Source of the DNA: Streptomyces sp. R44 | GTDB taxonomy: Bacteria; Actinomycetota; Actinomycetes; Streptomycetales; Streptomycetaceae | Direction: 5' to 3' | DNA: 64,000 bases | Assembly: GCF_041053105.1 (NCBI RefSeq) | Contig: NZ_CP163444.1 | Span: 1,364,001-1,428,000, forward strand | Shown: positions 1 to 8,129 of the stretch, piece after piece | How the letters are laid out: the number at the start of each line of letters is the position of its first letter | How positions within the stretch are numbered: the stretch's first letter is position 1 | Translations under genes and position numbers: made by a program | Notes under the pieces: generated by a model | Databases searched by the model: none | What the model was told of the DNA's origin: nothing | Seen by the model: only the letters and a program-made list of their open reading frames with translations

Positions 1-2
1 CC

Positions 3-512
3 CGGCCGGGCGCCGTCTGCGTCGACCTGTGCTGCGGCTCCGGCGCGGCGGGCGCGGTGCTGCTCGCCGAGGTCGAGGGCGCGGAGGTGCACGCCTCGGA
101 CATCGAGCCGGCGGCGGTGCGCTGCGCCCGGCGGAACGTCGAGCCGCGCGGCGGCCGCGTGTACGAGGGGGACCTCTTCGCTCCGCTGCCGCGGGAGCTG
201 CGCGGCCGCGTCGGGGTCCTGGTCGCCAATGTGCCGTACGTACCGACCGGCGAGATAGGGCTGCTGCCGCCCGAGGCCCGCGACCACGAGCCGCACGTCA
301 CGCTCGACGGCGGCGCGGACGGGCTCGACGTCATGCGGCGGGTCGCCGCCGAGGCGCCGGAGTGGCTGGCGCCGGGCGGGCACCTGCTGGTGGAGACGAG
401 CGAGCGGCAGGCGGAGACGGCCCTCGCGGTGATGTCCGCGGCCGGTCTGACGGCGCGCGTCGTCACCTCCGAGGAGTGGTGGGCGACGGTCGTCGTCGCG
501 ACCAGGCTGTAG
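3..512 (+). CDS. HemK-like protein N5-glutamine methyltransferase, 3' part
   Basis: The gene enters from the left edge; only its last 169 codons are present. The reading frame opens with a SAM-binding motif I (VDLCCGSGAAGA, bases about 24-59) and carries NVPYVP (bases 228-245), the actinobacterial form of the (N/D)PPY motif that positions a glutamine amide for methylation. It ends in the conserved strand TVVVATRL. Proteins with this motif pair belong to the HemK/PrmC family, which methylates the GGQ glutamine of release factors. This NVPY branch is annotated only as putative, so the substrate is inferred. It is followed by a terminator hairpin and converges on the P450 gene. The true start is outside the window. 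Confidence 0.85.
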   Translation, partial: RPGAVCVDLCCGSGAAGAVLLAEVEGAEVHASDIEPAAVRCARRNVEPRGGRVYEGDLFAPLPRELRGRVGVLVANVPYVPTGEIGLLPPEARDHEPHVTLDGGADGLDVMRRVAAEAPEWLAPGGHLLVETSERQAETALAVMSAAGLTARVVTSEEWWATVVVATRL

Positions 513-521
513 GGGGAGGAC

Positions 522-549
522 GGGGAGCGGCCCGGGCCGGCCGCTCCCC
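522..549. terminator. Bidirectional terminator hairpin
   Basis: A perfect 11-bp inverted repeat, GGGGAGCGGCC and GGCCGCTCCCC with a 6-base loop, fills the 44-base gap between two convergent genes. There is no U-tract, as is usual for streptomycete terminators. Confidence 0.7.
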
Positions 550-556
550 CGCCCGG

Positions 557-1930
557 TCACGCCGTCCTGGGCACCAGCCGGCAGCGGGCCGGGCCGTGCG
601 TGGTGAGGGTGATCGCGGAGCCCACGGGCACCTCCGTGTCGACGGCCTCGAAGTCGTACTTCTGGAGGATCATCGCCAGTGCGATCACCGACTCCAACAT
701 CGAGAAGTGCTGGCCGATGCAGGCCCGGGGGCCGCCGCCGAACGGGAACCAGGCGTACCGGGGCCGGGCCGCCTCCGCCTCGGGCGTGAAGCGGTCCGGG
801 TCGAAGCGCTCCGGGTCCTCCCAGTAGGCGGGGTGCCGGTGGGTGACCCAGGAGGCGACGATGACGTCCGCGCCCGCCGGGATGGTGACGCCGTCGATCA
901 CGGTCTCCGCGACGGCGCGGCGGCCGGTGGCCGGGGCGGCGGGGAAGAGGCGCATGGCCTCCTTGAGCACCTGCGTGAGGTAGGGCAGCGCGTCGAGGTC
1001 GGCGGCGCCGGGGGTACGGCCGCCGAGGACCCGGTCGACCTCCTCGTGGGTGCGCTTCAGCACCTCCGGGTGGCGGGCGAGGAGGTGGAGGGCGAAGCCG
1101 AGGGAGGTGGCGGTGGTCTCGTGCCCGGCGAGCAGGAAGACGAGGACCTGCTCGCGCAGCTCGGTGGCGTCGAAGCTGCCGTCCTCGGCGCTCTCGGCCT
1201 CGACGAGGAGGGTGAGGAGGTCGTCGCCCTCGGCGGAGGCCCGGCCGGAGGCGCGCCGCTCGGCGATGATCCGGTCGCAGACCTCGTACAGCGCCTGGTG
1301 GACGGCGGCGGCCTTGCGGTTGCCGGGGGTGGGCCAGTGGCGCGGGAACTTGACCGGGGAGTAGCCGCGGCGGAGCACGTAGGCACCGAGTTCGGGGAAG
1401 CAGCGCTCGACGATCTCGACGGCCGCGTCCACGTCGGTGCCGAAGAGGATGCGGGCGACCGCGCGCAGGGCGAGGCGGGTCATCTCGTGGAGGACGTCGA
1501 CGGTCTCCGCGCCGGCGTCCTGCCATTCGCCGAGGAGGGTCGTGACCTCGTCGGCGATGGCCCCCGCGTAGCTGTCGACGCGGCGCTTGGTGAAGAGCGG
1601 CTGGACGAGCCGGCGCTGGCGGAGGTAGTCCTCGTCCTGGCTGGTCAGCAGGCCGTTGCCGAACGACTCGCGGATCTCCTGGTAGAAGGCGTTGTCCTTG
1701 CGGAAGTTGGCGGACTCTCCGGCGAGGACCTGCTGGGCGCCCTCGGCGGAGAAGACGCCGTAGAAGGTGGCGCCGATTCCGGGCGGGCCCGCGGTCAGCT
1801 TCACGACGTCGCCGTGCTCGCTCCGGGCGCGCAGGAAGGTGCCCAGCGAGTCCTTCTTGAGGTCGAGCATGGAGCCGAGGAGCGGGCTTCCCGCGAGCCG
1901 GGGCGCTTCGGTTCCGGTGGTGGTGGCCAT
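557..1930 (-). CDS. Cytochrome P450
   Basis: A 457-residue soluble class-I type P450 monooxygenase. All hallmarks are present: the I-helix oxygen-binding motif AGHETT (residues 268-273), the K-helix ExxR (E324/R327, KEAMRLFP) and the heme-ligand loop FGGGPRACIG with the axial cysteine at C404. No membrane anchor or fused reductase is seen, so it needs a separate ferredoxin and reductase, and none is nearby. Substrate cannot be read from the sequence. It stands alone, with a convergent methyltransferase on one side and a divergent VOC gene on the other, so it is not visibly part of a biosynthetic cluster. The ATG start at 1930 gives a normal family length. Confidence 0.95.
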   Translation of the reverse strand: MATTTGTEAPRLAGSPLLGSMLDLKKDSLGTFLRARSEHGDVVKLTAGPPGIGATFYGVFSAEGAQQVLAGESANFRKDNAFYQEIRESFGNGLLTSQDEDYLRQRRLVQPLFTKRRVDSYAGAIADEVTTLLGEWQDAGAETVDVLHEMTRLALRAVARILFGTDVDAAVEIVERCFPELGAYVLRRGYSPVKFPRHWPTPGNRKAAAVHQALYEVCDRIIAERRASGRASAEGDDLLTLLVEAESAEDGSFDATELREQVLVFLLAGHETTATSLGFALHLLARHPEVLKRTHEEVDRVLGGRTPGAADLDALPYLTQVLKEAMRLFPAAPATGRRAVAETVIDGVTIPAGADVIVASWVTHRHPAYWEDPERFDPDRFTPEAEAARPRYAWFPFGGGPRACIGQHFSMLESVIALAMILQKYDFEAVDTEVPVGSAITLTTHGPARCRLVPRTA

Positions 1931-2034
1931 GATCGGTTCCCCCTTGGTCGTCGCTGGCCCGGTGATTGTCCCTCAGGAAGTGACTCACAGGTAGCCTGGG
2001 CCCCGAACAGCGGATCAGTTTCGGCCTGTTGGCG

Positions 2035-2053
2035 CGAACGGCCCGGCCGTTCG
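2035..2053. promoter_or_regulatory. Perfect palindrome in P450/VOC divergent region
   Basis: Arms CGAACGGCC and GGCCGTTCG are separated by a single C, giving a 19-base symmetric site between the divergent P450 and VOC starts, 43 bases before the VOC ATG. The size and symmetry suit a dimeric repressor. No cognate regulator gene is adjacent, so the role is inferred. Confidence 0.35.
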
Positions 2054-2095
2054 TCCTCCCCGCCGTTGTCAGTGGCGTCTGCGAGGCTCGTTCCC

Positions 2096-2563
2096 ATGGA
2101 GCGACCCGAGCTGACACTGCAACTGACCATCGACTGCGCCGACCCCCAGCGCCTGGTGCCCTTCTGGCTGGACGCCCTGCGGTACATCCCGGACCCGCCG
2201 CCCGCCGGTCATGCCACCTGGCGGGCGTACTGGGAGGCGATCGGCGTGCCGGAGGACGAGCTGGGTGAGGACGCCGGGGAGCTCCCGGAGTCCATCGTCG
2301 ACCCGAAGGGTGTGGGCCCCCGGGTCTGGTTCCAGCAGGTCCCGGAGCCGAAGACCGTCAAGAACCGCGTCCACCTGGACCTGAAGGTCGGCGGCGGCCG
2401 CGAGGTGCCCCTGGCGGTCCGGCGCGAGCGCGTGGACGGCGAGGTGGCCCGGCTGACGGCGCTCGGCGCGACCGTGCTCTACGCGATGGACGAGCCGCAC
2501 GGCATGGACTACTACGCGGTGGTCCTCCAGGACCCGGAGGGCAACGAGTTCTGCATCGTGTGA
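2096..2563 (+). CDS. VOC-family (glyoxalase-like) protein
   Basis: A 155-residue protein of the glyoxalase/bleomycin-resistance superfamily, in the sub-type with a single glyoxalase_6-like unit. It shows the typical N-terminal CADPQRLVPFWLDAL helix, KNRVHLDLKV in the middle (a potential metal-ligand histidine) and the family-closing DPEGNEFC near the C-terminus. Function in this branch is unknown: many members are antibiotic-binding or orphan lyases. The start was set at the ATG at 2096 because the homologous part begins immediately after it. A related but shorter paralogue lies at 29522-29866 and shares KNRVHLD and DPEGNEFC. Confidence 0.85.
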   Translation: MERPELTLQLTIDCADPQRLVPFWLDALRYIPDPPPAGHATWRAYWEAIGVPEDELGEDAGELPESIVDPKGVGPRVWFQQVPEPKTVKNRVHLDLKVGGGREVPLAVRRERVDGEVARLTALGATVLYAMDEPHGMDYYAVVLQDPEGNEFCIV

Positions 2564-2707
2564 GGGCGGGCGCGGGGCGACGCCCCGTCCCGGCCGCTTC
2601 CCGGGACGTCCCACGCCTCTTCGGGCCTTGGACGGGCGGTGTCCCCGGGCGAGACTTCCGGCCGCCAGGGGGCTGATTTTCGGCCTCGAAGAGCGAAAGG
2701 GAACACG

Positions 2708-3169
2708 ATGTCCATCACACTGCGTCGCACCGCCGTCAGGTCGCTCATCGCGGCGGCCATGGCCTCCGTCGTCGTGGCGGGGACCGCCGGCAGCGCCTCG
2801 GCGCACTCGTACTCGAACCAGCTCGTGAAGGGGGAGTACCTCGGAGCCGGCGAGTACATCCAGCGTGCGACCTACACGGGAGACGGCGACTTCACCCTGA
2901 TCATGCAGTCCGACGGAAACCTGGTGCTGTACCGCAGCAACGGCTACGGGGCCCGGAAGGTCTGCTGGGCCTCCAACACGCGGTACGCCGGTGGGACGCA
3001 CGTCGTCTACCAGCAGGACGGCAACTTCGTCATGTACCCGGACTGGAGCACCCGCGCCGTGTGGTCGAGCAACACCTACGGCGGCGCCGGAAGCACGGTC
3101 GACATCAACAAGTTCGGCGTCCTGTACGTCGGCACCACGCCGATCAGCAGCAACTGCCCGGCGTTCTAG
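2708..3169 (+). CDS. Secreted bulb-type (mannose-binding) lectin domain protein
   Basis: A 153-residue exported protein. Residues 1-32 form a Sec signal peptide with an arginine-containing n-region and an Ala-rich core ending in ASA before HSYS. The mature part is a B-lectin beta-prism with two good copies of the QxDxNxVxY sugar-binding signature (MQSDGNLVLY and YQQDGNFVMY) and a third degenerate strand repeat near the end (VDINKFGVLY). Two cysteines, one mid-protein and one near the C-terminus, could form a disulfide. A strong SD (GCGAAAGG at 2693-2700) sits 7 bases before the ATG. Such proteins bind mannose-type glycans; in Streptomyces their targets are not established. It is followed by a terminator and appears monocistronic. 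Confidence 0.88.
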   Translation: MSITLRRTAVRSLIAAAMASVVVAGTAGSASAHSYSNQLVKGEYLGAGEYIQRATYTGDGDFTLIMQSDGNLVLYRSNGYGARKVCWASNTRYAGGTHVVYQQDGNFVMYPDWSTRAVWSSNTYGGAGSTVDINKFGVLYVGTTPISSNCPAF

Positions 3170-3179
3170 CCGGGCGCGG

Positions 3180-3209
3180 GCCCGCCGGGCCCTCACGGAC
3201 CCGGCGGGC
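3180..3209. terminator. Terminator between convergent lectin and acyl-CoA dehydrogenase genes
   Basis: A perfect 10-bp stem, GCCCGCCGGG and CCCGGCGGGC with a 10-base loop, occupies the 50-base gap between the two stop codons. Confidence 0.65.
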
Positions 3210-3219
3210 GGGCGTTTCG

Positions 3220-4434
3220 CTACTTGGCGAGCGCGCGGCTGATGACCATGCGCTGGATCTCGCTCGTGCCCTCGAAGATCGTGTAGATGGCGGCGTCGCG
3301 GTGCATGCGCTCCACCGGGTACTCGCGGGTGTAGCCGTTGCCGCCGAGGATCTGGATGGCCTGGGCGGTGACCTTCTTGGCGACCTCGCTCGCGTACAGC
3401 TTGGACATGGAGCCCTCGGCCGCGGTGAAGGGCTTGCCGGCCGTGGCCATCCAGGAGGCGCGCCAGACGAGGAGCCGGGCGGCGTCGATCTGGGTGGCCA
3501 TGTCGGCGAGCTGGAAGGCGACGCCCTGGTTCTCGATGATCGGGCGGCCGAACTGCACGCGGGTCCTGGCGTAGTCGAGGGCGACCTCGTACGCGGCGCG
3601 GGCGGTGCCGACCGCCATGGCGCCGACCGCGGGGCGGGAGGCCTCGAAGGTGGCCATGGCGGCGTTCTTCACGCGCTCGCCGCCCGCCTTGGCCTTCTCC
3701 CGGGCGCGGGCGAGCCGCTCGTCCAGCTTGTCCTTGCCGCCGAGCAGGCAGGAGCCGGGCACGCGGACGTCCTCCAGGACGACCTCGGCGGTGTGGGAGG
3801 CGCGGATGCCGTGCTTCTGGAACTTCTGGCCCTGGGACAGGCCGGGGGTGTTCGGCGGCACGATGAACGAGGCGTGGCCCTTGGAGCCGAGCTCGGCGTC
3901 GACGACGGCGACGACGACGTGGACGTTGGCGATGCCGCCGTTGGTCGCCCAGGTCTTGGTGCCGTTGAGGACCCACTCGTCCTTGGCCTCGTCGTACACG
4001 GCCCGGGTGCGCATGGAGGCGACGTCCGAGCCGGCGTCGGGCTCGGAGGAGCAGAAGGCGGCGACCTTGACGTCGTTCGCGTCGCCGTACATCTGCGGGA
4101 CCCAGGTGCCGATCTGCTCCTCGGTGCCGTTGGCGAGGACGCCGACGGCGGCGAGGCCGGTGCCGACGATGGAGAGGGCGATGCCGGCGTCGCCCCAGAA
4201 GAGCTCCTCCATCGCCATCGGGATGCCGAGGCCGGTCGGGTCGAAGAACTGCTGGGCGTAGAAATCGAGGGAGTAGATGCCGAGCTTGGCCGCTTCCTGG
4301 ATGATCGGCCAGGGAGTCTCCTCACGCTCGTCCCACTCGGCGGCCGCGGGGCGCATCACATCGGCGGCGAAGCCGTGGAGCCAGTCGCGGACCTGCTTCT
4401 GGTCCTCGTTGAGTTCGAGCGTGAACTCGCCCAT
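3220..4434 (-). CDS. Acyl-CoA dehydrogenase
   Basis: A 404-residue FAD-dependent acyl-CoA dehydrogenase that introduces the alpha-beta double bond during acyl-CoA oxidation. Visible motifs are the flavin/substrate signature CSSEPDAGSD, the C-terminal QILGGNGYTREYP, and the catalytic-base region IFEGTSEIQR with the glutamate near residue 388, as in medium- and short-chain enzymes. The start at 4434 is preferred over an ATG five codons upstream because GGGAGGGAAC lies directly before it. The gene is divergent from a TetR regulator, with a clear operator between them, and the operator sits only 20-50 bases upstream of this start. The acyl chain specificity is not decidable. Confidence 0.93.
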   Translation of the reverse strand: MGEFTLELNEDQKQVRDWLHGFAADVMRPAAAEWDEREETPWPIIQEAAKLGIYSLDFYAQQFFDPTGLGIPMAMEELFWGDAGIALSIVGTGLAAVGVLANGTEEQIGTWVPQMYGDANDVKVAAFCSSEPDAGSDVASMRTRAVYDEAKDEWVLNGTKTWATNGGIANVHVVVAVVDAELGSKGHASFIVPPNTPGLSQGQKFQKHGIRASHTAEVVLEDVRVPGSCLLGGKDKLDERLARAREKAKAGGERVKNAAMATFEASRPAVGAMAVGTARAAYEVALDYARTRVQFGRPIIENQGVAFQLADMATQIDAARLLVWRASWMATAGKPFTAAEGSMSKLYASEVAKKVTAQAIQILGGNGYTREYPVERMHRDAAIYTIFEGTSEIQRMVISRALAK

Positions 4435-4452
4435 GTTCCCTCCCAGCATGAC

Positions 4453-4482
4453 GTTACTTGCGGTAACAGCAGTCTGTTACCG
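4453..4482. promoter_or_regulatory. TetR operator between acyl-CoA dehydrogenase and its regulator
   Basis: A perfect inverted repeat, CGGTAACAG and CTGTTACCG with a 4-base centre (4461-4482), is preceded by a third half-site GTTAC at 4453-4457 that pairs with GTAAC at 4463-4467. Three GTTAC-type half-sites in 30 bases of a divergent intergenic region suggest cooperative binding of two TetR dimers and joint repression of both genes. Confidence 0.7.
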
Positions 4483-4596
4483 GCGGGTAGAGGCTGTCAA
4501 CCTGCGGTGGAGCGGCTCGGCCCGACCGACATCGGATCCCGGCCGGGTGTTACGTTGCGACAGCCTCACGAATCGCACGGGCGGGGAGACACGCAC

Positions 4597-5244
4597 ATGG
4601 ACATCGCACACCGGGCCACCGACCAGCAGACGCCCGCCGAGCAGCGGCGCCGCGAGCTGTTGGAGGCGGCGGACCGGGTGGTGCTCCGGGACGGCCCCCA
4701 GGCTTCCATGAACGCGATCGCGGCCGAGGCCGGGATCACCAAGCCGATCCTCTACCGCCACTTCGGCGACAAGGGCGGCCTCTACCGCGCCCTCGCCACC
4801 CGCCACACCGACGCGCTCCTCGCCTCGCTGCGGGCCTCGCTCGACGCCCCCGCCGACCGGCGCCGCCGCGTCGAGGCCACCCTCGACACGTACCTGGCGT
4901 CCATCGAGGCGATGCCCCAGGTCTACCGCTTCCTCATGCACCCCGCGGAGGAGCCCCACCAGACCGAGCAGGGCTTCGACGTCGGCCGCCACTCGGCCCC
5001 GCTGCTGCGCCGCATGGGCGAGGAGCTCGGCCAGGTCATCGCCGAGCGCGTCGACCTGGGCCCGGCCGCCGAGGCCCAGGCCCGGATCTGGGGCCACGGC
5101 ATCGTCGGCATGATGCACGCGGCCGGCGACTGGTGGCTCGGCGAACGCCCCTGCTCCCGCGCGGACCTCGTCAAGAGCCTGGCGGACCTGCTGTGGGGCC
5201 GGCTCGCGGAGGCGGACGACCGCCCGGGCGGACCCGGCTTCTAG
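4597..5244 (+). CDS. TetR-family regulator, probable repressor of the divergent acyl-CoA dehydrogenase
   Basis: A 215-residue TetR/AcrR protein. The N-terminal helix-turn-helix runs over about residues 25-65, with IAAEAGITKPILYRHFGDKG as the characteristic core. The C-terminal ligand domain is helical and contains Trp and His residues, but its effector is unknown. Divergent pairing with an acyl-CoA dehydrogenase suggests that an acyl-CoA or fatty acid is the inducer; this is an inference from context. Its own start lies 115 bases from the operator, so autoregulation is plausible. It converges on peptide deformylase across a short gap carrying a dispersed repeat. Confidence 0.9.
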   Translation: MDIAHRATDQQTPAEQRRRELLEAADRVVLRDGPQASMNAIAAEAGITKPILYRHFGDKGGLYRALATRHTDALLASLRASLDAPADRRRRVEATLDTYLASIEAMPQVYRFLMHPAEEPHQTEQGFDVGRHSAPLLRRMGEELGQVIAERVDLGPAAEAQARIWGHGIVGMMHAAGDWWLGERPCSRADLVKSLADLLWGRLAEADDRPGGPGF

Positions 5245-5268
5245 GCCCCGCGAGCCCGGCAGGATCCG

Positions 5269-5281
5269 AAGGACAGGCCCT
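5269..5281. repeat. Short intergenic repeat, copy 1 (AAGGACAGGCCCT)
   Basis: The 13-mer AAGGACAGGCCCT lies between the convergent TetR and deformylase genes and recurs exactly at 10599-10611, also between convergent genes, each time preceded by GATCC. The surrounding bases can form only a weak hairpin here. It looks like a dispersed terminator-associated element. Confidence 0.45.
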
Positions 5282-5291
5282 GGGCGGTCTT

Positions 5292-5870
5292 CTACGAGAT
5301 CCGGTCCGCTCCGCTCCCCCACGGCTGCTTGCGGATCGTGCGCAGCAGGCGTGACTTGCGCCACCCCGTGACGTGGTCCGCGTAGACCCCGCCCTCCAGG
5401 TGGTCCGTCTCGTGCTGGAGGCAGCGGGCGAAGAAACCCGTGCCCTCGATCCGTATCGGAGTGCCGTCCATCCGGACGCCCTCGACCACCGCGCGGTCGA
5501 AGCGGGGCGTCGGCGCCTCCAGGCCCGGCAGGGAGAGGCAGCCCTCGGGGCCCCGGATCTCGTCGCCGTCCGCTTCCACCAGGCGCGGGTTCACCACATG
5601 GCCCAGGTGGCGGTTGTCCTCGTCGTCGGGGCAGTCGTACACGAAGACCCGCAGGTCCACGCCGATCTGGTTCGCCGCCAGGCCCACGCCGTGCGCCGCG
5701 TACATCGTGGCGAACATGTCCTCGACGAGCCGGGCCAGTTGGGGTCCGAAGTCGGTGACGGGCGCGCAGGGGCTGTGCAGCACGGGGTCGCCGAGGAGCG
5801 TCATCGCTCGGACGAGGCCGGAACTGCCGGGGATGGGGCGGTTTCGCATGGCCGTAAGGGTACGGTCCAC
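5292..5870 (-). CDS. def: Peptide deformylase
   Basis: A 192-residue metalloenzyme that removes the N-terminal formyl group from nascent proteins. All three motifs are intact: GVGLAANQIG (about residues 61-70), EGCLSLPG (metal ligand C111) and QHETDHLEG (ligands H153 and H157, catalytic E154). The GTG at 5870 was chosen because GGGAGGT lies 4-5 bases upstream; an internal ATG at 5849 would also leave every motif intact. The gene is alone, convergent with the TetR gene and divergent from murT. A second, more housekeeping def linked to fmt would be expected elsewhere; which one this is cannot be told. Confidence 0.92.
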   Translation of the reverse strand: MDRTLTAMRNRPIPGSSGLVRAMTLLGDPVLHSPCAPVTDFGPQLARLVEDMFATMYAAHGVGLAANQIGVDLRVFVYDCPDDEDNRHLGHVVNPRLVEADGDEIRGPEGCLSLPGLEAPTPRFDRAVVEGVRMDGTPIRIEGTGFFARCLQHETDHLEGGVYADHVTGWRKSRLLRTIRKQPWGSGADRIS

Positions 5871-5975
5871 TGTGACCTCCCTGTTTCGTGCGGCCGCTCG
5901 ACGGTGCCGCTGTTCGGGCTCCTGGCCGGATCTCGATAGGCTGAGCCCGGACCGACGCAAGGAGGAACAAGAACG

Positions 5976-7223
5976 ATGTCAGGACACCCCGGTAATCCAG
6001 AGCCGCTGTCGCCGCGCGCCAAGCTGGCCGTGACGGCGGGCAAGGCCGCGGCCGCGGTGTCGCGTGCGGCGGGACGCGGCAGCGGATCGGTGATCGGCGG
6101 CCGGGTGGCGCTGAAGCTCGACCCCGACCTGCTGGGCCGGCTCGCGCAGCATCTGGACGTCGTCCTGGTGTCGGCGACGAACGGCAAGACCACGACGACC
6201 CGGCTGATCGCGGAGGCGCTGCGCGCCAGCGGTCCGGTCGTCTCGAACGCCCTGGGCGCCAACATGCCCGCGGGCATCACCTCGGCGCTGGCCGGCGGCT
6301 CGGAGTCCAAGTTCGGCGTGATCGAGGTCGACGAGAAGTACCTCGCCGGCGTCGCCCGGGACACCACGCCCAAGGTGATCGCGCTGCTCAACCTCTCGCG
6401 CGACCAGCTCGACCGCGCGGCCGAGACCCGGATGCTCGCCGAGAAGTGGCGCGAGGGCCTCAACGGCACCAAGGCCGTGGTCGTCGCCAACGCCGACGAC
6501 CCGCTCATCGTGTGGGCCGCCTCCTCCTCCCCGAACGTGGTGTGGGTCGCCGCCGGCCAGGAGTGGAAGGACGACGCCTGGTCGTGCCCCGCCTGCGGCG
6601 GTGTGATGCAGCGCCCGGGCGACGACTGGTTCTGCGGCGAGTGCGGCTTCCGCCGTCCCGCGCCGAGCTGGGCGCTCAGCGGCGACCACGTGCTCGACCC
6701 GCACGGTTCGGCCTGGCCGATCCGGCTCCAGCTGCCCGGCCGCGCCAACAAGGCGAACGCCGCGACCTCGGCCGCCGTCGCCGCCGTCTTCGGGGTGCCG
6801 CCGCAGGTGGCCCTGGAGCGCATGTACCAGGTGCAGGCCGTCGCCGGACGCTACGACGTGGTCTCCTTCCAGAACCGCGACCTGCGTCTGCTCCTGGCGA
6901 AGAACCCGGCCGGCTGGCTCGAAACGTTTTCCCTCATCGACGGGCCGCCCGCCCCGGTGATCCTGTCCGTCAACGCGCGCGGCGCCGACGGCACGGACAC
7001 CTCCTGGCTGTGGGACGTGGACTACGGCCGGCTCGCCGGCCACCCGATCATGGTGATCGGCGACCGGAAGCTGGACCTGGCGGTCCGCCTGGAGGTCGCG
7101 GGCGTGGACTTCCGCGTCTGCGAGACGCTCGACGAGGCCGTCGCGATGGCCCCGCCCGGGCAGATCGAACTGATCGCCAACTACACCGCCTTCCAGGACG
7201 TCCGCCGCCGCGTCGGCAACTGA
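5976..7223 (+). CDS. murT: Lipid II isoglutaminyl synthase, MurT subunit
   Basis: A 415-residue Mur-ligase-like subunit that, with GatD, amidates the D-glutamate of lipid II to D-isoglutamine at the inner membrane face. The Mur-type ATP loop SATNGKTTTTRL is at residues 66-77 (K71). A rubredoxin-like zinc ribbon follows, with C204, C207, C220 and C223, a feature of MurT but not of MurC-F. The C-terminal third corresponds to the DUF1727 domain that contacts GatD. An SD (AGGAGGA) sits before the ATG. gatD follows after 19 bases, so the two are almost certainly co-transcribed, matching the standard murT-gatD order. Confidence 0.95.
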   Translation: MSGHPGNPEPLSPRAKLAVTAGKAAAAVSRAAGRGSGSVIGGRVALKLDPDLLGRLAQHLDVVLVSATNGKTTTTRLIAEALRASGPVVSNALGANMPAGITSALAGGSESKFGVIEVDEKYLAGVARDTTPKVIALLNLSRDQLDRAAETRMLAEKWREGLNGTKAVVVANADDPLIVWAASSSPNVVWVAAGQEWKDDAWSCPACGGVMQRPGDDWFCGECGFRRPAPSWALSGDHVLDPHGSAWPIRLQLPGRANKANAATSAAVAAVFGVPPQVALERMYQVQAVAGRYDVVSFQNRDLRLLLAKNPAGWLETFSLIDGPPAPVILSVNARGADGTDTSWLWDVDYGRLAGHPIMVIGDRKLDLAVRLEVAGVDFRVCETLDEAVAMAPPGQIELIANYTAFQDVRRRVGN

Positions 7224-7242
7224 CCCGTAGAGGACTTGCAGC

Positions 7243-7971
7243 ATGAGTGACAGCAGCCTGCGCCTGGTCTGGGTCTACCCGGACCTGCTCAGCACCTACG
7301 GCGACCAGGGCAACGTCCTCGTCGTCCAGCGCCGTGCCGAACAGCGCGGCCTCAGCGTCGAGCGCGTCGACGTCCGCAGCGACCAGCCGGTGCCGACCTC
7401 GGGCGACATCTACCTGATCGGCGGCGGCGAGGACCGTCCGCAGCGGCTCGCGGCGGAGCGGCTCCGGCGGGACGGCGGCCTGAGCCGGGCCGCCTCCAAC
7501 GGCGCGATCATCTTCTCGGTCTGCGCCGGGTACCAGATCCTGGGCCACGAGTTCATCAACGACCTCGGCGAGCGCGAGCCCGGCCTCGGGCTCATCGACG
7601 TGATCTCGACCCGCGGCGAGGGCGCCCGCTGCGTCGGCGACGTCCTCGCGGACATCGACCCGCGCCTGGGCCTGCCCCAGCTGACCGGATTCGAGAACCA
7701 CCAGGGCATCACCCATCTCGGCCCGACGGCCCGGCCGTTCGCCCGGACCGTGTTCGGCAACGGCAACGGGACCGGCGACGGCACCGAGGGCGCGTACAAC
7801 GACACCGTCTTCGGCACGTACATGCACGGCCCCGTCATGGCGCGGAACCCGCAGATCGCGGACCTGCTCCTGAAGCTGGCCCTCGACGTGAACGCACTGC
7901 CGCCGACCGACGACCGCTGGTACGAGGCGCTGCGCGCGGAGCGCATCGCGGCGGCGACCCAGCCCGCCTGA
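7243..7971 (+). CDS. gatD: Lipid II isoglutaminyl synthase, glutaminase subunit GatD
   Basis: A 242-residue class-I glutamine amidotransferase of the CobB/CobQ type that supplies ammonia to MurT. It begins with the family-typical YPDLLSTYGDQGN. The nucleophile is C94 in FSVCAGYQILGH, equivalent in position to the catalytic Cys of characterised GatD proteins, and the catalytic His is H195 in GTYMHGPV. A Gly/Asn-rich insert (NGNGTGDG) before the catalytic His resembles other streptomycete sequences. The 19-base gap after murT carries an SD (AGAGGA). The downstream gap contains palindromes and a hairpin ahead of pfkA. Confidence 0.94.
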   Translation: MSDSSLRLVWVYPDLLSTYGDQGNVLVVQRRAEQRGLSVERVDVRSDQPVPTSGDIYLIGGGEDRPQRLAAERLRRDGGLSRAASNGAIIFSVCAGYQILGHEFINDLGEREPGLGLIDVISTRGEGARCVGDVLADIDPRLGLPQLTGFENHQGITHLGPTARPFARTVFGNGNGTGDGTEGAYNDTVFGTYMHGPVMARNPQIADLLLKLALDVNALPPTDDRWYEALRAERIAAATQPA

Positions 7972-8041
7972 GTCAATCCGCGCACCGCCGTCGGTCCCTC
8001 GTACGAACGTACGTTGTCCACTGTGCGGACATCCGGTTCGG

Positions 8042-8073
8042 CCCCGCCACCCTGCGACGATAGGGTGGCGGGG
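8042..8073. promoter_or_regulatory. 12-bp hairpin upstream of pfkA
   Basis: Perfect arms CCCCGCCACCCT and AGGGTGGCGGGG flank an 8-base loop in the 158-base gap between gatD and pfkA. It may terminate murT-gatD. Alternatively TAGGGT (8061-8066), a good streptomycete -10, lies inside it, and the hairpin would then overlap the pfkA promoter. Just upstream, CGTACG occurs twice (8000-8013) around AACGTACGTT. Confidence 0.5.
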
Positions 8074-8129
8074 ATCCAGCCGGACGACGTGGTCCGGGAG
8101 TCGGCCCACGTTGCAAAGGTTTTTGGGCT

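Noticed and set aside
557..1930. P450 as part of a secondary-metabolite cluster
   Set aside because: No synthase, terpene cyclase or ferredoxin gene is nearby, and both neighbours are unrelated.
29..2563. A single 844-codon plus-strand frame across the left end
   Set aside because: It crosses the HemK-like and P450 genes in wrong frames; the Arg/Gly/Ala-rich composition is the usual shadow of GC-rich coding DNA. Only its last 155 codons (VOC protein) are real.
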